Shown: positions 42,601 through 54,161, counted from the stretch's first letter. The stretch: DNA of 64,000 nt from Ditylenchus dipsaci (GCA_004194705.1 SADC01001295.1:475377-539376), one strand, 5' to 3'. Translations and numbers: made by a program. Notes: generated by a model not told the origin, from the letters alone.

Positions 42601-45600
42601 AGACCAGCGTATGTTAGGACGGACTCGAGCAAAATTTTTAAATTAATAGAAAACGCAAAAGTATGACGAAACGCTCACTTTTCATAAAATTGGTTTGAGC
42701 TAAAACTACAATCTCCAATTCAGATGACAACCTGGAAGCTTATCAAAAATATGGTGCAGCGAAGCAAGTCTGTTATTCCGCTCACATCCTATATCTAACC
42801 CCACCCTTAAACTCCAGGTTTGAGTTGATATCAGCATACTACACCACCTTCATGGTGTTTCTAACCATGTCCGTGCTGGTCTACAACATTGAAACCACAC
42901 CTCCAAGCTCTACTCCACCCATTTATAGCCATTTTCCGGTTTTCAATGGGTCTCAGACTACCGAGTCTCCAGCTACTTTCGCTAACTTCGGCGAGTCTTT
43001 CTGGTTCTCCATAGTGTCGGTGTTAACTATCGGCTATGGAGACATAGTGCCCAAGCAGTGGCAAAGCAAGGTTGTCGTCTGTCTACTATCTTATGTGGGT
43101 TTGAGCATGTTCTCAGCTGCCAGTGGGTTGGTCGGGGTGGGCATGAGCCTCATGTTGCATAATCAGCATAAGGAGAAAAAACAGGGCGAGCGATTTTCGA
43201 CTTTGAGCATATTTCAATGAATTTTACCTTTTAGGCAAGGTCAGGCATCTGGCTGCTTGCACCATACAAGCATGGTTAGTTTTGATAGTGACAAAAAATC
43301 CCTGTGATAACTTTTGGGTCTAATTTCTGACGAATGTTCATCCCAGGGTCTTGCCGACCCTATCTCATGTCATGCGTTCCGTACCTTCCGTCAAAAGTCA
43401 CGTTCCGTCATAATTCCTTGTGGTTTTTTAAAGGACAATACTGTTTTTTTTTGACGCAAAAACATCATAAAACCTGCGTAAAAATTTGAATTCAAATAAA
43501 TAATTTATAGTTATAATTATATTTCAAATAAATAATTTTATTTATTTAAAAAAATATTTTTTTGATTGAAAAAGAAAATGGACGCCCAAAATAAACTTTA
43601 GCAGGCCATTTTTTGACTAAAAGTTGAAGCAAGTTAGGATTAACAACCTTCTGAGTACACAAACTAGAGTTTATTTATGCGGTAGGCCCCAGTATTCAAA
43701 ACTATGTTCAACATCTTCTTGTTAGTGCGTCCTGTGTGATTAGTGGCCCTCTTTTATTCCCTTCCCCTCCAATACAGCCCTTGATCCCTTTAAAATTCAA
43801 AAGGCGCCAATTTAAATTTTTCAAATTTTGATTAAAAACCATGATACCCCCCTGTGGTTCGAAATTTTTTTCTCAGAATCAAAAAAACGGCCGGCTTTCT
43901 CATGAAATCGGGGTCGAGAAACACGAATATGAGGTTATCTCCTCCATCCGATCACTCCCGTGGGGGGGGGGGGGGGATTGTAAACTCAAGCCCCTGTCTT
44001 AGCCTATAAATAATAAGCACCAGCAGGTGTGAAACCCAGCGCTTTGTTGGATAGCGAAGAAGGTGAGGATCATTTCGACAGCAAACGTGTGAATAAAAGA
44101 AGATAAAAAATAAGGTATACACCCCGAGGGACACGAACCGTCGACCCTAGGCAATGCGTATATAAAGTTTCCTCCCCCTTTAAAATATTTTTTTTGCCTA
44201 TACACTGTTCTAAGAGAAGATCCGTTCAACATGACTTATTCAGAATAAAATTTTCGTCTAGGTGTTTTAGCCAATCCAGCTGCTTAAAAAACCACAATGA
44301 CTTTTGACGCACCCGCTATTGATCAAAATTTTCTCTAAAATTTCACCTAGAGATTGTAGTGAAAAAGAAACTAGGCCCGTGTAGGGATCGAGCATACGAC
44401 CGATTTTAAAGGAGCAGGCAACTTGTGTGACTGGAAATTTCGGTGCATAGACGTTTCCTCGAAAATGAAACTTTTTTCATGCCTTGGTCCTCCCTGTTGA
44501 TTTTTTGCAAAAAAATTTTAAGTTTAAAAATTTTTTAATCACACGCTAACATGCACTAGTCCACTCTGAGCCTAAGCCTTAATGCGTAAAAATCGAAAAA
44601 AGTTGACAATAATCAACAGAGGGGGGGGGGCAAGCTTCAAGTTTGGAAAAGTTTCGAGGAAACGTCCCGAAAGGAAACGTGCGAAATTTATTTGATGCTT
44701 AGCGCAGTGGATAAGCGTTAGTGTTTGTAGGTCCAAAATGGTTCAAAGGTTCGACCCCGCCTGGTGGCACCCTAGTTATTTTGGCTTGTTCGACCGATTC
44801 TAGTTTCAAAACTTATTGTAAAGACACCGAACATCGGTAGTTTAGGTACCGGTTCCACCTAATCTCAGATGAGCACAGGTTTGTGTCCATTCCGGCGTAC
44901 AGGTGATTGAATTTTTTGTAAAATATTTATAGAAATAAGGATAGGTCTGAACCAGTAGAACGATAATTTTGGCCAGACTCTCTTAGTCAGTGCCCTTGCA
45001 AAAGCACCCAGAAACATATTTTTTCGATGTTTTAGAGTTGACAAAAACATTTTGACCGAAATTCGACTTTTTGACTTGGGAGACCAAGGTAAAGGTACGG
45101 TCACATAACCTGGAAATTCCGCAGCCGCTCCCACAACCGCACCCACACCCAGACCCACACTTGGGTTCACAATAAAATTTGAGCTAGTCAAAAGTGACGA
45201 GTGTGGGTGTGGGTGCGAGTGTGGGAGTGGATTTGAGTGCTTTTTCGAGGGCACCGAATAAGGAAGTTTGACCATAATTTTTATCCCTTTTTTACAAAAA
45301 GATGAAAACAGCATTTTTGAAAATAACTTAAAACAACTTTGATTAAAAAAGCTGTACTAGTTAACATTCTAGAAAATACTGTGCCAAATTACAACAAGTG
45401 GAAGAACGCATTCGCAAAACTCGAGTCATGCTCAAAATAGCCAATGAAAGGTTTTTTACTGCTGCTTTATGCAGATAAATCTCACTAAAAATTTAAGGCG
45501 TCTAAAGAAGCGCTCTGTGCGACTCACCAAAGTGCTCAAAAGGCAAATGTCTGTCCAGGTAAGTAGTATTTTCCAAAACTCCTCAAAGAAAACTAAAAAA

Positions 45601-48600
45601 AATTGTCCAGGAGTTTCGCAACGCAGAAGCAGCCAATCCAGAATCAGAAGTGACCAAGTCCCTAATCAAAGCGGCCACCCATGTTATTATTACTGACAAG
45701 GTTGGGCTTATTTATGCTCGCATAAGAGGTAACCATAAAAAGTATCCAGAGATCGGTTTGGGGTCAACACAATTGGAACTTGGTTTGCTTTCCCAGAAAC
45801 TAAGTAGGTTTAGGGGTAGGCAAAACGAGGAAAATCAGTAGCAAACCCAGAGTATTTATAGTTCACCTTTTTCCACCAAAAATAGTTTTTTAGCAGGGTC
45901 CGTATACAGAACCGTTGTTAGATTTAGGACCGAGAATTACTCTGGATCCTAACCTTTGTTTTGAAATTTAACAGAGCAGGACTCAGATCTGAAATACGGT
46001 GGGGTACAAATCAAGTACAAATCCAGGTACAAATCAAAACAAGGGTTGTACAGTCCACTCTCGATACAGTGTAGTGCGCGGGGACTGGAAAAATATACAC
46101 TATATCGAGAGTTACACTATATCGAGAGTACACTATATCGAAGGTTTCCCAACGAAACAGTCAATGTTGTACACTATATCGAGAGTTTTCGCCTTAATGA
46201 CCTGAACCCCAAATCAAAAAGATATTTTATTCGACAAAAATAATAATGGTACCATGTGAGAAATGAATTAACGGTTAGACGAGAAGCAACTGGTCATTTT
46301 TTGATGTACATTTATGGCTTGTTCACGTTGTTCGAGTTAGTGTTAGAGTTCGAGTTCGGGTAAGAGGTGTTCACGTACATCGAGTTAAAGTTCGAGGTCG
46401 CGCTTGAACGTGCTTATGTATATACAGTCAACTCTCGATACAGTGTACCCTCGATACAGTGTAGATCTCGATATAGTGTATATTTTTTGAATTTCATTTG
46501 GTCAGCCCTAAGCCAAACTGGCTCAAAGTGTACTCTCGATATAGTGTAACCTCGATACAATGTAGATTTTTCCTGGTCCCCCAGCCTACACTATATCGAG
46601 AGTTGACTGTAGCTCAAATGGCTCAGAACTTCGCCTCTGAGCTGTCAAAAGCCATTAAAAGTTAGTTTTCAGGCCGTTTACTACAAGGGAATCCGAGTTA
46701 TATGCATCATCACCTTCAAATTTGACCTCGAACTCGAGGTACGTCAACACCCTCGAGTTAGAGTTCGAGTTCGGATCAGAGGTGTTCACGTAATCAAAAA
46801 CCCGAACTCTAACTCGAACTCTGACTCTAACTCGAACAACGTAAACAAGCCATTACATTATCATGTTTCTGTTTTTCGCCTCCCATTCTTCTGATGCATC
46901 GGCAAAACTAAGCACCGCATGATCATCAGAATGCTGTTTTATATAATGACTGGCAAAATCAAACGCTTTATAAGCTTTCAACCGTCTCTTAATTGTTTCA
47001 CTTTCCCTGCCCTTCACTACATTTCTTTTCGGTTCTTCTAACCTCGGCAAAAAAGATCCAAGAATTCAATTGTAGCCCATCGTACCCTCTTATTAACGAA
47101 TTTGGCGCTTTTATTTTTGGCAACTTCCATTACTGATTTCTTCTAGTTCAAAGTAATCAAACCTCACTCTTTTTCAGTACTTATTGCTAAATTTGCAAAA
47201 AACGGATAAATTTACATTTTAGAGACAGCAATTTCAATAAAATTAGAAAATATACACTTTATCGAGAGCTGTTTTCTTTGTCGGGACCGCAAAAAATATA
47301 CACTATATCGAGAGTTACACTGTATCGAGAGTGCACTATATCGAAGGTATGGTTCCTCATGTTTTTGAATTAACCAACCAAGTCGTAAAAAACATACACT
47401 GTATCGAGAGTTACACTATATCGAGAGTGCACTATATCGAGAGTAGACTGTATCTGGATCCAATTTTAAATCTAAGGAAAGGATCCACAGTATTCTGGGA
47501 TCAAAAATGCGCCTGGGATTCTGCATTGATTCCAGTTGCCAGGATTCAATCACCAAAACTTAATAGCTAGGCAGTATCGCCATGTATAGATAATTAGAAG
47601 GCCAGGGGTTACTCCCTAGTTGCAATAAGAAGGTACCAACAGGGTGAACAACTCAATTTTAAAATTTTCAACAAATCCAGGCATTTGTTTATTTTTGGCT
47701 AATTTCTGGACAATGTCCGGCAACATTACATATTGTGCTCGGCTTTTGGAAAAAAATCCGGGCAAAAATAGGGCGAATCCGGGAAATGCCCGGAAAACCG
47801 GGTAAGTTGGTCACCCTGGTACCAATTTTTAATTGTCAGACGCAATCACTAATTTCTAATTACTAGGGTGTATCGCCCTAATCGTTGAAATACTTGTGCC
47901 AACCACACAATATTTATACATTTCTATCAGCTAATTTTTGGATTTCGAATAAGGTCACTGTTTTAACATCCTGGGTAACACGTGTTTTTGAATAACCCAA
48001 AATCGAATGGTTCAGATAGCTGAAGAGCACAGACCACCTTCTCCCCTGCTTCAAACTCACAGATCACCCAGTCCAACTACTTCTTTACGCAAAATGCTGC
48101 TGAACCCTGAACTTTCGCCCAGTGCCAGCATAGTAAGTTTCACAAAATTGTATTTTCTAGCTAGTAAACCAAAAAATTCAGAAAAGAGCATCCTTCGAGT
48201 CCGTACGCCGCAGCTCCGCCTTGCCTTTTTCGCGCAATAATGTTCGTTTTGGGTTACCTATGGTTAAAGGACCATGGTTTTTGAGCGCAGCGGCACAGCC
48301 GAAATTGAATTGGCGGAGGAGACTTCTCTTTCGTCTATCAGTGTACTCTTTCGAGTCGTTTCGAATGAAATTCAGAACAGAGCATAGAATTCAGAAAAGA
48401 GTACACTGATAGACGAAGAGAAGTGTCCTCCGCCAATTCAAATTTTGCGTGTGCTGCTGCGCGCAAAAACTATGGCCTTAAAAGAAATTAGATAATATTT
48501 CAAATTTTCTAGGTGTTTATGGAATCTTTCCGAAGATCCAGTGATTTTGGAGAAAATGACATGACCACTAGCGATACCACCTCAACCATCTCGTTGGACC

Positions 48601-49712
48601 TGTCAGATGATGAGAAACTGTTAGACTACTACTATGACCAGCCCTACAGGAGTCATTCCGATTCACAGAATTCTCAGGATAATAGCAGTAAGCAATTTGA
48701 AATATATGATCTATTAAACAATGGGTACATCATTTTGGAAAGACTTAGGTGCAGTGGTGTCAAAAATGCCAAAAAAAATTAATACGGTTGCAAAATCTTT
48801 GTTTAAAATCAGGTGCCGGTTTAAGAGGCACCCGCAGGTCTTTGTGATGAAATTCTTGAGATTTTAAATGATTTCAACAGACTCGACTGTTTCTTATGAA
48901 TACTGTGGTTTTTCATAGACTTTGATGAGTCATTGATGGGACACTACAGATGTATTCTTCGTATGATATACTTCTTCCTGTTCATCACCAATGTGAAAAG
49001 ATTTAAAAGAGCTAGAAAACCATATGAAATGTTGGATGCTGAAGCTGAACTGTGTGAAATGGAGCACCAGAATAGTCAGAAGTTTAAAGAGGTTGGATTA
49101 ATCACAAAATAAAGGAATCTAACTAAAGGGGTATTTCTAAATTAGTAGGGTAATTTGGCACAGTCCGGTTACCAGATGCCCGGCTTTTTCAAACCTTGAG
49201 TACCCGGTGCGGGTAGTTGTTATAAATAGCTTGCAGAGATTTTTCGCAACTGCTTTTAAATTTTGGGACCCGGGTGTACAGTCACACGTAGCCCAGGTAT
49301 ACGGGTCATCAAACCAGCCGAACACCTACCTGCCTGCTACCCTAATATTGCAAATGGAAATGTCATTTCAGTTGGAGTTGCGTCTAGAAGCAACTATAGG
49401 TGGCAAACCTACGGGCTCTGCTCTACAACCACCACAACCACAAGAACACAATTCAGCCAGTATTCAGCAAAGACTTCAAATCTCTGAATCCAAACTGCAA
49501 GAAGTGGAACAAAAAGCTGAGTTCATAGAACATCTGGCTGGTCTCATACTCAAGAATATGCAGCAGAAGTCAGTATTAGTGTACTTTTTAAGAATATCTA
49601 ACAATTTTAGGGATTTTTCAAAAGCTCAGCCAGATTTAGAAGCAACGAAACATCCGGGAAGTATGCTACCTCCAGGTATTCCCAGGCACAAGGAGTGTTG
49701 AAGAAGCAATAG
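39658..49712 (+). CDS. KCNQ1-like voltage-gated potassium channel (at least 14 exons)
   Basis: A tetrameric plasma-membrane K+ channel. Exons: 39658-39829, 40806-40979, 41029-41191, 42724-42767, 42818-43185, 43235-43274, 45373-45424, 45475-45558, 45611-45700, 48016-48132, 48513-48687, 48919-49091, 49372-49572, 49611-49712. Marks: RRFRSQVYNFLERPDN before S1; S2 FIHYMEIFLAIYFLLEFLSR; S4 IEKLRFLQILRLFHIDRQ; filter TIGYGD; helix A HLAACTIQAW; helix B KRARKPYEMLDAEAELCEM; coiled coil SIQQRLQISESKLQEVEQKA. H and Q in FHIDRQ match KCNQ1. Introns at 39830 and 43186 begin GC, supported by phase; the last intron is 38 bp. One base is missing near 41102 in S3. The exon 6 to 7 join would make a stop, so an exon between them is probably missed. 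AATAAA follows at 49763. Confidence 0.93.
40285..40350 (+). repeat. Degenerate tRNA-derived repeat
   Basis: GATGGCGCAGTGGATAAATG resembles an A box and CTAATGTTCGCATC a decayed B box 40 bp on. It is similar to the better copy at 44692. It sits in KCNQ intron 1. Confidence 0.4.
41405..41902 (+). mobile_element. Merlin/ISXO2-like DNA transposon remnant
   Basis: Long imperfect inverted arms (about 41405-41528 and 41790-41902) carry GTGCTCAAA...TTTGAGCAC, CTCGTGAAAT-like and AGCGGTCA/TGACCGCT blocks. Between them, 41573-41779 is an open frame reading RAHTHTIDGKWSNYKERHRH, then STPLNHHINEYNRRERYDAP, like the last catalytic part of an ISXO2/Merlin-type DDE transposase (HTxTIE/D-W motif). The N-terminal two thirds is gone. 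The assignment rests on this motif alone and is moderate. It lies in KCNQ intron 3. Confidence 0.6.
42185..42363. mobile_element. TA-flanked MITE, CAGTCGAGTCTCG family
   Basis: TA borders enclose CAGTCGAGTCTCGATTTAAC and its perfect complement. Inward, GGTACGTTAAATCGAGG words are iterated, and GGACCGGCCCTAGGGG occurs near the left end. The copy is well preserved and lies in KCNQ intron 3. Confidence 0.85.
43275..45372. other. KCNQ intron 6 with repeat debris
   Basis: Contains CGTTCCGTACCTTCCGTCA-type words near 43380, G-runs at 43960 and 44625, a SINE-like unit at 44692, and at 45120-45235 a small inverted array of CCCACACCCAC / GTGTGGGTGTGGG words. A missed small KCNQ exon may be here; a candidate starts after CATCCCAG at 43347 but lacks family support. 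Confidence 0.45.
44692..44775 (+). repeat. tRNA-derived SINE-like unit
   Basis: TTAGCGCAGTGGATAAGC (A-box type) and GGTTCGACCCC (B-box type, 44748-44758) are spaced as in a tRNA. The stems do not close into a cloverleaf, so it is a retroposon head or pseudogene. Confidence 0.55.
46051..46190. mobile_element. CTCGATACAGTGTA-family MITE
   Basis: TA, CAGTCCACTCTCGATACAGT and iterated ACACTATATCGAGAGT words inward. The right end is decayed. Confidence 0.65.
46315..46855. mobile_element. Element with inverted GAGTTCGAGTT arrays, split by a MITE
   Basis: The ends ATGGCTTGTTCACGTTGTTC and GAACAACGTAAACAAGCCAT carry arrays of GAGTTAGAGTTCGAGTTCGG words facing inward. ACATT flanks both sides, but a full duplication could not be fixed. 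The MITE 46425-46609 has inserted in it. Confidence 0.75.
46425..46609. mobile_element. CTCGATACAGTGTA-family MITE, complete copy
   Basis: TA borders enclose CAGTCAACTCTCGATACAGT and the complement ATCGAGAGTTGACTG. Three CTCGATAYAGTGTA words follow the left end and three precede the right end, facing each other. This is the best-preserved copy of five. Confidence 0.85.
46853..47135 (-). pseudogene. Small SANT/Myb-like open frame, possibly transposon-derived
   Basis: Two overlapping minus-strand frames read MEVAKNKSAKFVNKRVRWAT, then, after a one-base shift near 47048, PRLEEPKRNVVKGRESETIK and AYKAFDFASHYIKQHSDDHA, ending before the element end at 46855. The RVRWATIEFLDLF start resembles Myb/SANT-like DNA-binding domains of transposase accessory proteins (weak). 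It lies in a KCNQ intron. It may be a remnant of the 46315 family or an independent fragment. Confidence 0.35.
47230..47450. mobile_element. CTCGATACAGTGTA-family MITE
   Basis: Iterated ACACTATATCGAGAGT words in two clusters; the right end is CGAGAGTAGACTG then TA. It shares TTGAATTAACCAACCAAGTC with the complement of the centre of 26844-26990. Confidence 0.7.
47640..47818. repeat. Inverted repeat with CAGGGTGAAC / GGTCACCCTG ends
   Basis: CAGGGTGAACAACT and AGTTGGTCACCCTG face each other. The right half iterates CCGGG words (AATCCGGGCAAAAATAGGGC, AAAACCGGG). It is probably another word-type MITE inside KCNQ intron 9. Confidence 0.5.
48268..48478. mobile_element. TTAA-type MITE, copy B
   Basis: TTAA, AGGACCATGGTTTTTGAGCG, a GGAGGAGACTTCTCTTTCGT block and their inverted partners. 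The arms match 11405-11619 while the centre (GAGTCGTTTCGAATGAAATT) is present in the opposite orientation. It lies in KCNQ intron 10. Confidence 0.75.
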
Positions 49713-49837
49713 TAGTTTATTATAAATAGAAATCTTTTGGTCCGAAATTGTAACATTTAGTCAATAAAGAAAAAAAACTATATTTTTACTCACGACTTTA
49801 CAAAGCCGAAAAGTGATTTTTGAAAACTCAAACTTAC

Positions 49838-50053
49838 CGCATTTCCTCTAATTGCCGCCCACCCTCGACTTTGAGCTATTGGATCTCGGAGCAGAATTTT
49901 TTTTTCGCACGGGTTTTTTTTGCGTTTTCTTAGTTCCTGCCAGCTCTACTAATTCTGCATTTTAGATTTCATCCGAAATCTAATATCTAATAAGCTCCCC
50001 ACTAGAGGTCGACCGAAAAATAAGCGCTCCGGGGCGGCAATTATGGACGCTAC
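49838..50053. mobile_element. pogo-type MITE
   Basis: ACCGCATTTCCTCTAATTGC on the left, a GGGGCGGCAATTATGGACG-like decayed right end, and the interior TCCTGCCAGCTCTACTAATT shared with other copies. Confidence 0.6.
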
Positions 50054-50551
50054 AGGAATATTTATGCCTAAGCCTAAAGCCTAAATGTGGTAAATATCCA
50101 AAAAATGGCCCTAAAATACCTAAAAATAGACCATCTACCATCGAGGAATTGATGTCAAGGAGTATAAATTTTTTAATCGAAAGCTGTTCAGAAATGTTTC
50201 TTCTATTATGTTAAGCAGAAAAAAGTAGCATAAGATATGCTTTTGGGTCACTTTAGAAAAAAATTTGGTGGGGGCCCAACGGCACTAGTACCGGCAAAAA
50301 GAAGCCTCCTTTTGTTTCTCATAATTAAAAAAGCATAAATTTGTTATTATTTTTTAAATTTTAGCACTATCTGGTAGCTCTGCGATTCTGGTTTCTATCA
50401 AGGTACCAGTTATTGGTAATCGTAGTAGTTATTGGTAATCATATTTTCAAAATGTAGCTCAATAAGAGGTTTAAGTTTGTCTGATATCGCAGCACCGGAT
50501 TGTCGACAAAACATGGCTCTTAAACCAAATAAAAAAAGCCTGGAATAATCA

Positions 50552-50806
50552 GTTCTACTGCAGAGTCCGTTGCCAAAAAACAGCTTGTTCCCCCTGTTGT
50601 TTTTTTTTGTAAAAATCAGCTTGGTCCCCCTGTTGTTTTTATGATAAAAATATTTTCATTTTGAATATTGTATCGTGTTAAATTCTGTGATAATTTTTTG
50701 TGCACATTAATAAAAGATATGCAAAAATATTTGTTAACCGTTAAAAAGTCCTAGAAAACAACAGGGGGACCAAGCTGTTTTTTGGCAACGGACTCTGCAG
50801 TAGAAC
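50552..50806. repeat. Foldback with GTTCTACTGCAGAGTCCGTT ends
   Basis: A perfect 20-bp terminal repeat, then facing AAAAACAGCTTG and ACAGGGGGACCAAGC blocks. The left arm repeats TTGGTCCCCCTGTTGTTTTT. It is a source of the GGGGGACCAAG words found across the window. Confidence 0.75.
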
Positions 50807-51059
50807 CGAATAATCTTTTCGTGTCGAGACTATCTCCTTAACATCTTTCACCCTCCCTTTAAGTGGGTCTTATCCTAAAATCACGGTCTTGTATGGACAA
50901 GCTGAGCCTGCCTCCTGTCCTGGCTGACCTTAGGAAATTGATCTCTGGTCTTAGACTTAAATAAAAAAAAAAACAGCTAATTCAACGCGCCGCACTACGA
51001 AATTTCGTCAAAAAAAATTTAATCTCATATCAGGCAAAAATTCATAGGAAGCAACCCAC

Positions 51060-52558
51060 CTCTTGGTTTATCCCATCACGCCCAGTCACTGAATAGCTGT
51101 TTAACCAATACACTTTTTGTTGTGTTGAAGATGTAAGGGGGCCATTTTGAAGCTTACAGAAGTAGTTTTGGAAGCCTGCAAAATGACTTTTTACAACGCC
51201 ATTTTTGAAAATTCTACAAGACTACCTTTGCCAGTAAACCACAATTCCTGCAGTTGAGACTTAGCTTCTAACTGGTCATTTGAAAGAACATCTAGACAAA
51301 TATCTTTTTAAATAATTATTCAGTCGAACGCTGAATTCACTTTTGGATTGAAGAAATTGTATGGCAGATTGGAAAAGAGTGGTGTGGCTGACAAGCTCTA
51401 GGAAGTTGTTTTCCGAAGCTTTCTTCTGAGAAAAGGACAATGGTCGATTTGCATTTTGATCATGCTCAGCAGTGTGGTAGAATGACTTAAATTAGAATTT
51501 TTGTAAATAAATCGTGAGAAACTTTAAAAATCAATTAGTTCAATTTTCGTCGATGATGTGGGACACTTTGATAGTTGGGTAACAGGCATGTGTAAGGGCC
51601 GTGATTTCGGTGGCTAGTCGTCCGGAAAATTGTTTGTTCGACCCGATCCACAATCAATTTTTAAGGTCAAGTCTGCGTGGGAATTATAAAATTCTAGCCA
51701 GCCTGGGCCGCGAAAGCCTGGGAGGACCTATTGCACGCGCCTGGTTAATACGTATCTCAAACATGCCTTGACGCATGTTGTTGTTTTATTTTTAATCAAT
51801 TTTTTTTTTAAAGTTTTCAAAAGAGTTTTCGGAATTTTTTTAACCAACTACAATTTTTGATCTATTCGTCATCATGCACAATAATTGAAAAAAGCTTTTA
51901 AAAGAAAACCACCATCTATTTCAACCAAATTAAAAAACAAAGATGGGATCGAGGAGTTTTTAAAGAAGGAGTAGTATCAACTACACGGACCTCTAGATCT
52001 GAATTTCAACCTAAAATTACTTACGCAAAGACTTTTAATTGCCGCATAAGTGAGTTGTTCCAGCGAAACTTTACCGATCACAGCACTCGATGAAGACAAA
52101 ACACTGAAATTTTATACTAAAACCTTATAAAAATACGAATTTGTCTAAGTGACCTTTTTCCATTGGCAATTTGGTCATTAGAATCATGGAAAGCATTAAT
52201 ATCTGATGAGGCTAGTTGAGACAGCAACTGGGAAACCTCTAGCTTACGCGACTTGACTAGTGATTTTGCAAATGCATTAGCTAAAATAGCAGTGAAAATA
52301 ACACAGTATTTAGCCAAAACGACTCACCTGTATTGTCAAACGAGCCAATTAGAAAATGGCACCTATAGCCCAAATAATTTGCAATGCTCCCATTGACACA
52401 GCCTAAATAAAAAAAAACAGTTTATGAAAAAGAATTTTTTTGGGGGAATTCGAATAGTAATTGGGGTTGACATACTAAGACAATGTTGTGTGGGTTAAAA
52501 AGCCAGAGGAGGAAAAACCAGAGGTAGAAATATTGAGCAGTCTGTTGGGGTACCAATT
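51060..52558 (-). CDS. Unassigned protein with a membrane segment (seven exons found)
   Basis: Exons, 5' to 3': 52558-52476, 52402-52328, 52280-52154, 52103-52025, 51291-51226, 51175-51158, 51112-51060. The first encodes QYFYLWFFLLWLFNPHNIVL, a likely transmembrane helix, continuing AVSMGALQIIWAIGA; one base appears missing near 52358, after which FLIGSFDNTANAFAKSL follows. Then come VSQLLSQLASSDINAFHDSN, KVSLEQLTYAAIKSLC, VLSNDQLEAKSQLQELWF, GFQNYF from an 18-nt microexon, and YWLNSYSVTGRDGINQE. The 52025 to 51291 join is out of phase by one, so an exon or a base is missing there. Both ends are open. No family recognised. Confidence 0.55.
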
Positions 52559-52974
52559 CTATTGCAAGTAAAAAATTTTTGCTGATCTACTTTTCGATCA
52601 ACTCACACGAAGTTTACTACTGCAAGACACGCTGGGGTGAAAATAGAGGGATGTCGGCATACAAATAGCAATTATATAACAACCATAAAATAGTATTTTA
52701 AAAATACCATACTTGCCTCGGTGAACCCATCTTCATCGACAAAAAACACGTTTTAGCCATTTGCAGTGAAAACGGGAAGGAGTAGAATGTGCCATTTTAG
52801 TTTGTGCAAACTAGTTTGTGCCACTGCAGTTTGTGCCAGTTTCAAATTTTGCCAGTTCAAATGGTGCCACATACATTCCGTGCCAAGACTTTCGGTGATT
52901 TTCCCATAACACGTGTTGGCACTATTTGAATTGGCACAATTTGAAAAGGGCACAAACTGCAGGGGCACAAACTC

Positions 52975-54161
52975 GGCTGTACCCCGAAATTTAAAGGGCC
53001 ATTGCCGTCCCCGACAACGGTTGTCCCCCGCCAATTCAAATTTTTTTTCTGAATCATTGAAATTCTGTACGAATTTTTCAACTTGGTTTCTAACAAAACT
53101 ATCCCTAAAATTAAATTCCAGACCTTGTTTTGTTAGAAACCAAGTTGAAAAATCAGTACAGAAGTTGAATGATTAGGCACGAAAATTTGAATTGGCGGGG
53201 ACAATTCAAAACAGGTGGCAATGGCTCTTTAAGTGGCGATTTGCTAAGTGGTCGATTTGCTAAGCGGTCGTTTTGCTAAGAAAAAAATTAAGCGCGATTT
53301 TGCTAAGAATTCACAATTTAAGCGCCAATTTGCTAAATGGTCGTTTTGCTAAGAACTTTTTGCTAAGTAGTTGTTTTGATAAATATCTTGTTTGTTAAGC
53401 TACATCTTCTTCGGTTCGTTTTATTTCGGGGTACAGACCTTAAAACCCAAACGATTCAATCCAAACTAAAAAAATTGTGTTCTAAAACGGTTTAATTTGA
53501 ATCGGGGTCCTCTACTTTGGACTGATTGCACCCAGAGGTATTCGAACCAGTAACCTTGGTGATAATTATATGGACCTCAAGACACTCAAAATTATGATAA
53601 AAAAAGGTATGCACCCAGGTGGATTCGAACCAGCATCCGCGGCGGTGACTATCCAAGTGGTCGTCCACTTGGATCAAAAAATTTTTTTTTACGTTTTCGG
53701 TATCCAAATCATTTTTTTCTGCACTAATTCGAGCACCCTGAAAATGGTTTGACAGTGGTAAAATCACGTTTTATCAAGAAATTTTTGAGTTATCGTGAAC
53801 TCTTGATTTATCAAAATCAAGAATTTACGATATCTGAAAAATTTCTCGATAAAACGTGATTTTACCACTGTCAAACCATCTTCAGCATGCTCGGATAAAT
53901 AGATTTTTTTTATTTAAATGAACTTTTTTGTTTTTAGGCCATCCAGGTGGACATCCCCCTGGCCAGGTGATACCTACACCAGGTAAAATTGAATTGAAGT
54001 TGCGGCGTGTAAAATCGCAACTTTGGGCTTAACTTAGCAAATGGGCGCCTTAACAAAAAATTCTTAGCAATTTGTCGCCTAGCAAAAAATATTCTTGGCA
54101 AAACGACCGCTTAGCAAATCGACCACTTAGCAAAACGCCGCTTAAATTCCGGGGTACAGCC
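52975..54161. mobile_element. 1.2 kb foldback with TTTGCTAAGTGGTCG arrays
   Basis: The ends GGCTGTACCCCGAAATTTAA and TTAAATTCCGGGGTACAGCC are flanked by CACAAACTC and AACAAACTG (7 of 9). Inside are arrays of GATTTGCTAAGTGGTC words (53233-53380) mirrored at 54015-54140. The inner arms carry GTCCACTTGGATC, TTTGACAGTGGTAAAAT and ACCATCTTCAGC, as in 20688-21876. Two GGTATTCGAACCAG-like motifs lie at 53538 and 53621. No transposase. Confidence 0.8.
52995..53228. mobile_element. TTAA-flanked MITE inside the foldback
   Basis: TTAA lies on both sides (52991-52994, 53229-53232). The ends are AGGGCCATTGCC and GGCAATGGCTCT, with facing AACTTGGTTTCTAACAAAAC and CGCCAATTCAAATTTT blocks. Removing it restores the mirror symmetry of the foldback's left end. 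Confidence 0.85.

Noticed and set aside
44692..44775. Possible tRNA gene on the plus strand
   Set aside because: Good A and B boxes but no closed cloverleaf; kept only as a SINE-like unit.
45425..45474. Alternative KCNQ intron of 24 bp between 45451 and 45474
   Set aside because: Too short to splice and out of phase; a 50-bp intron starting at 45425 keeps phase.
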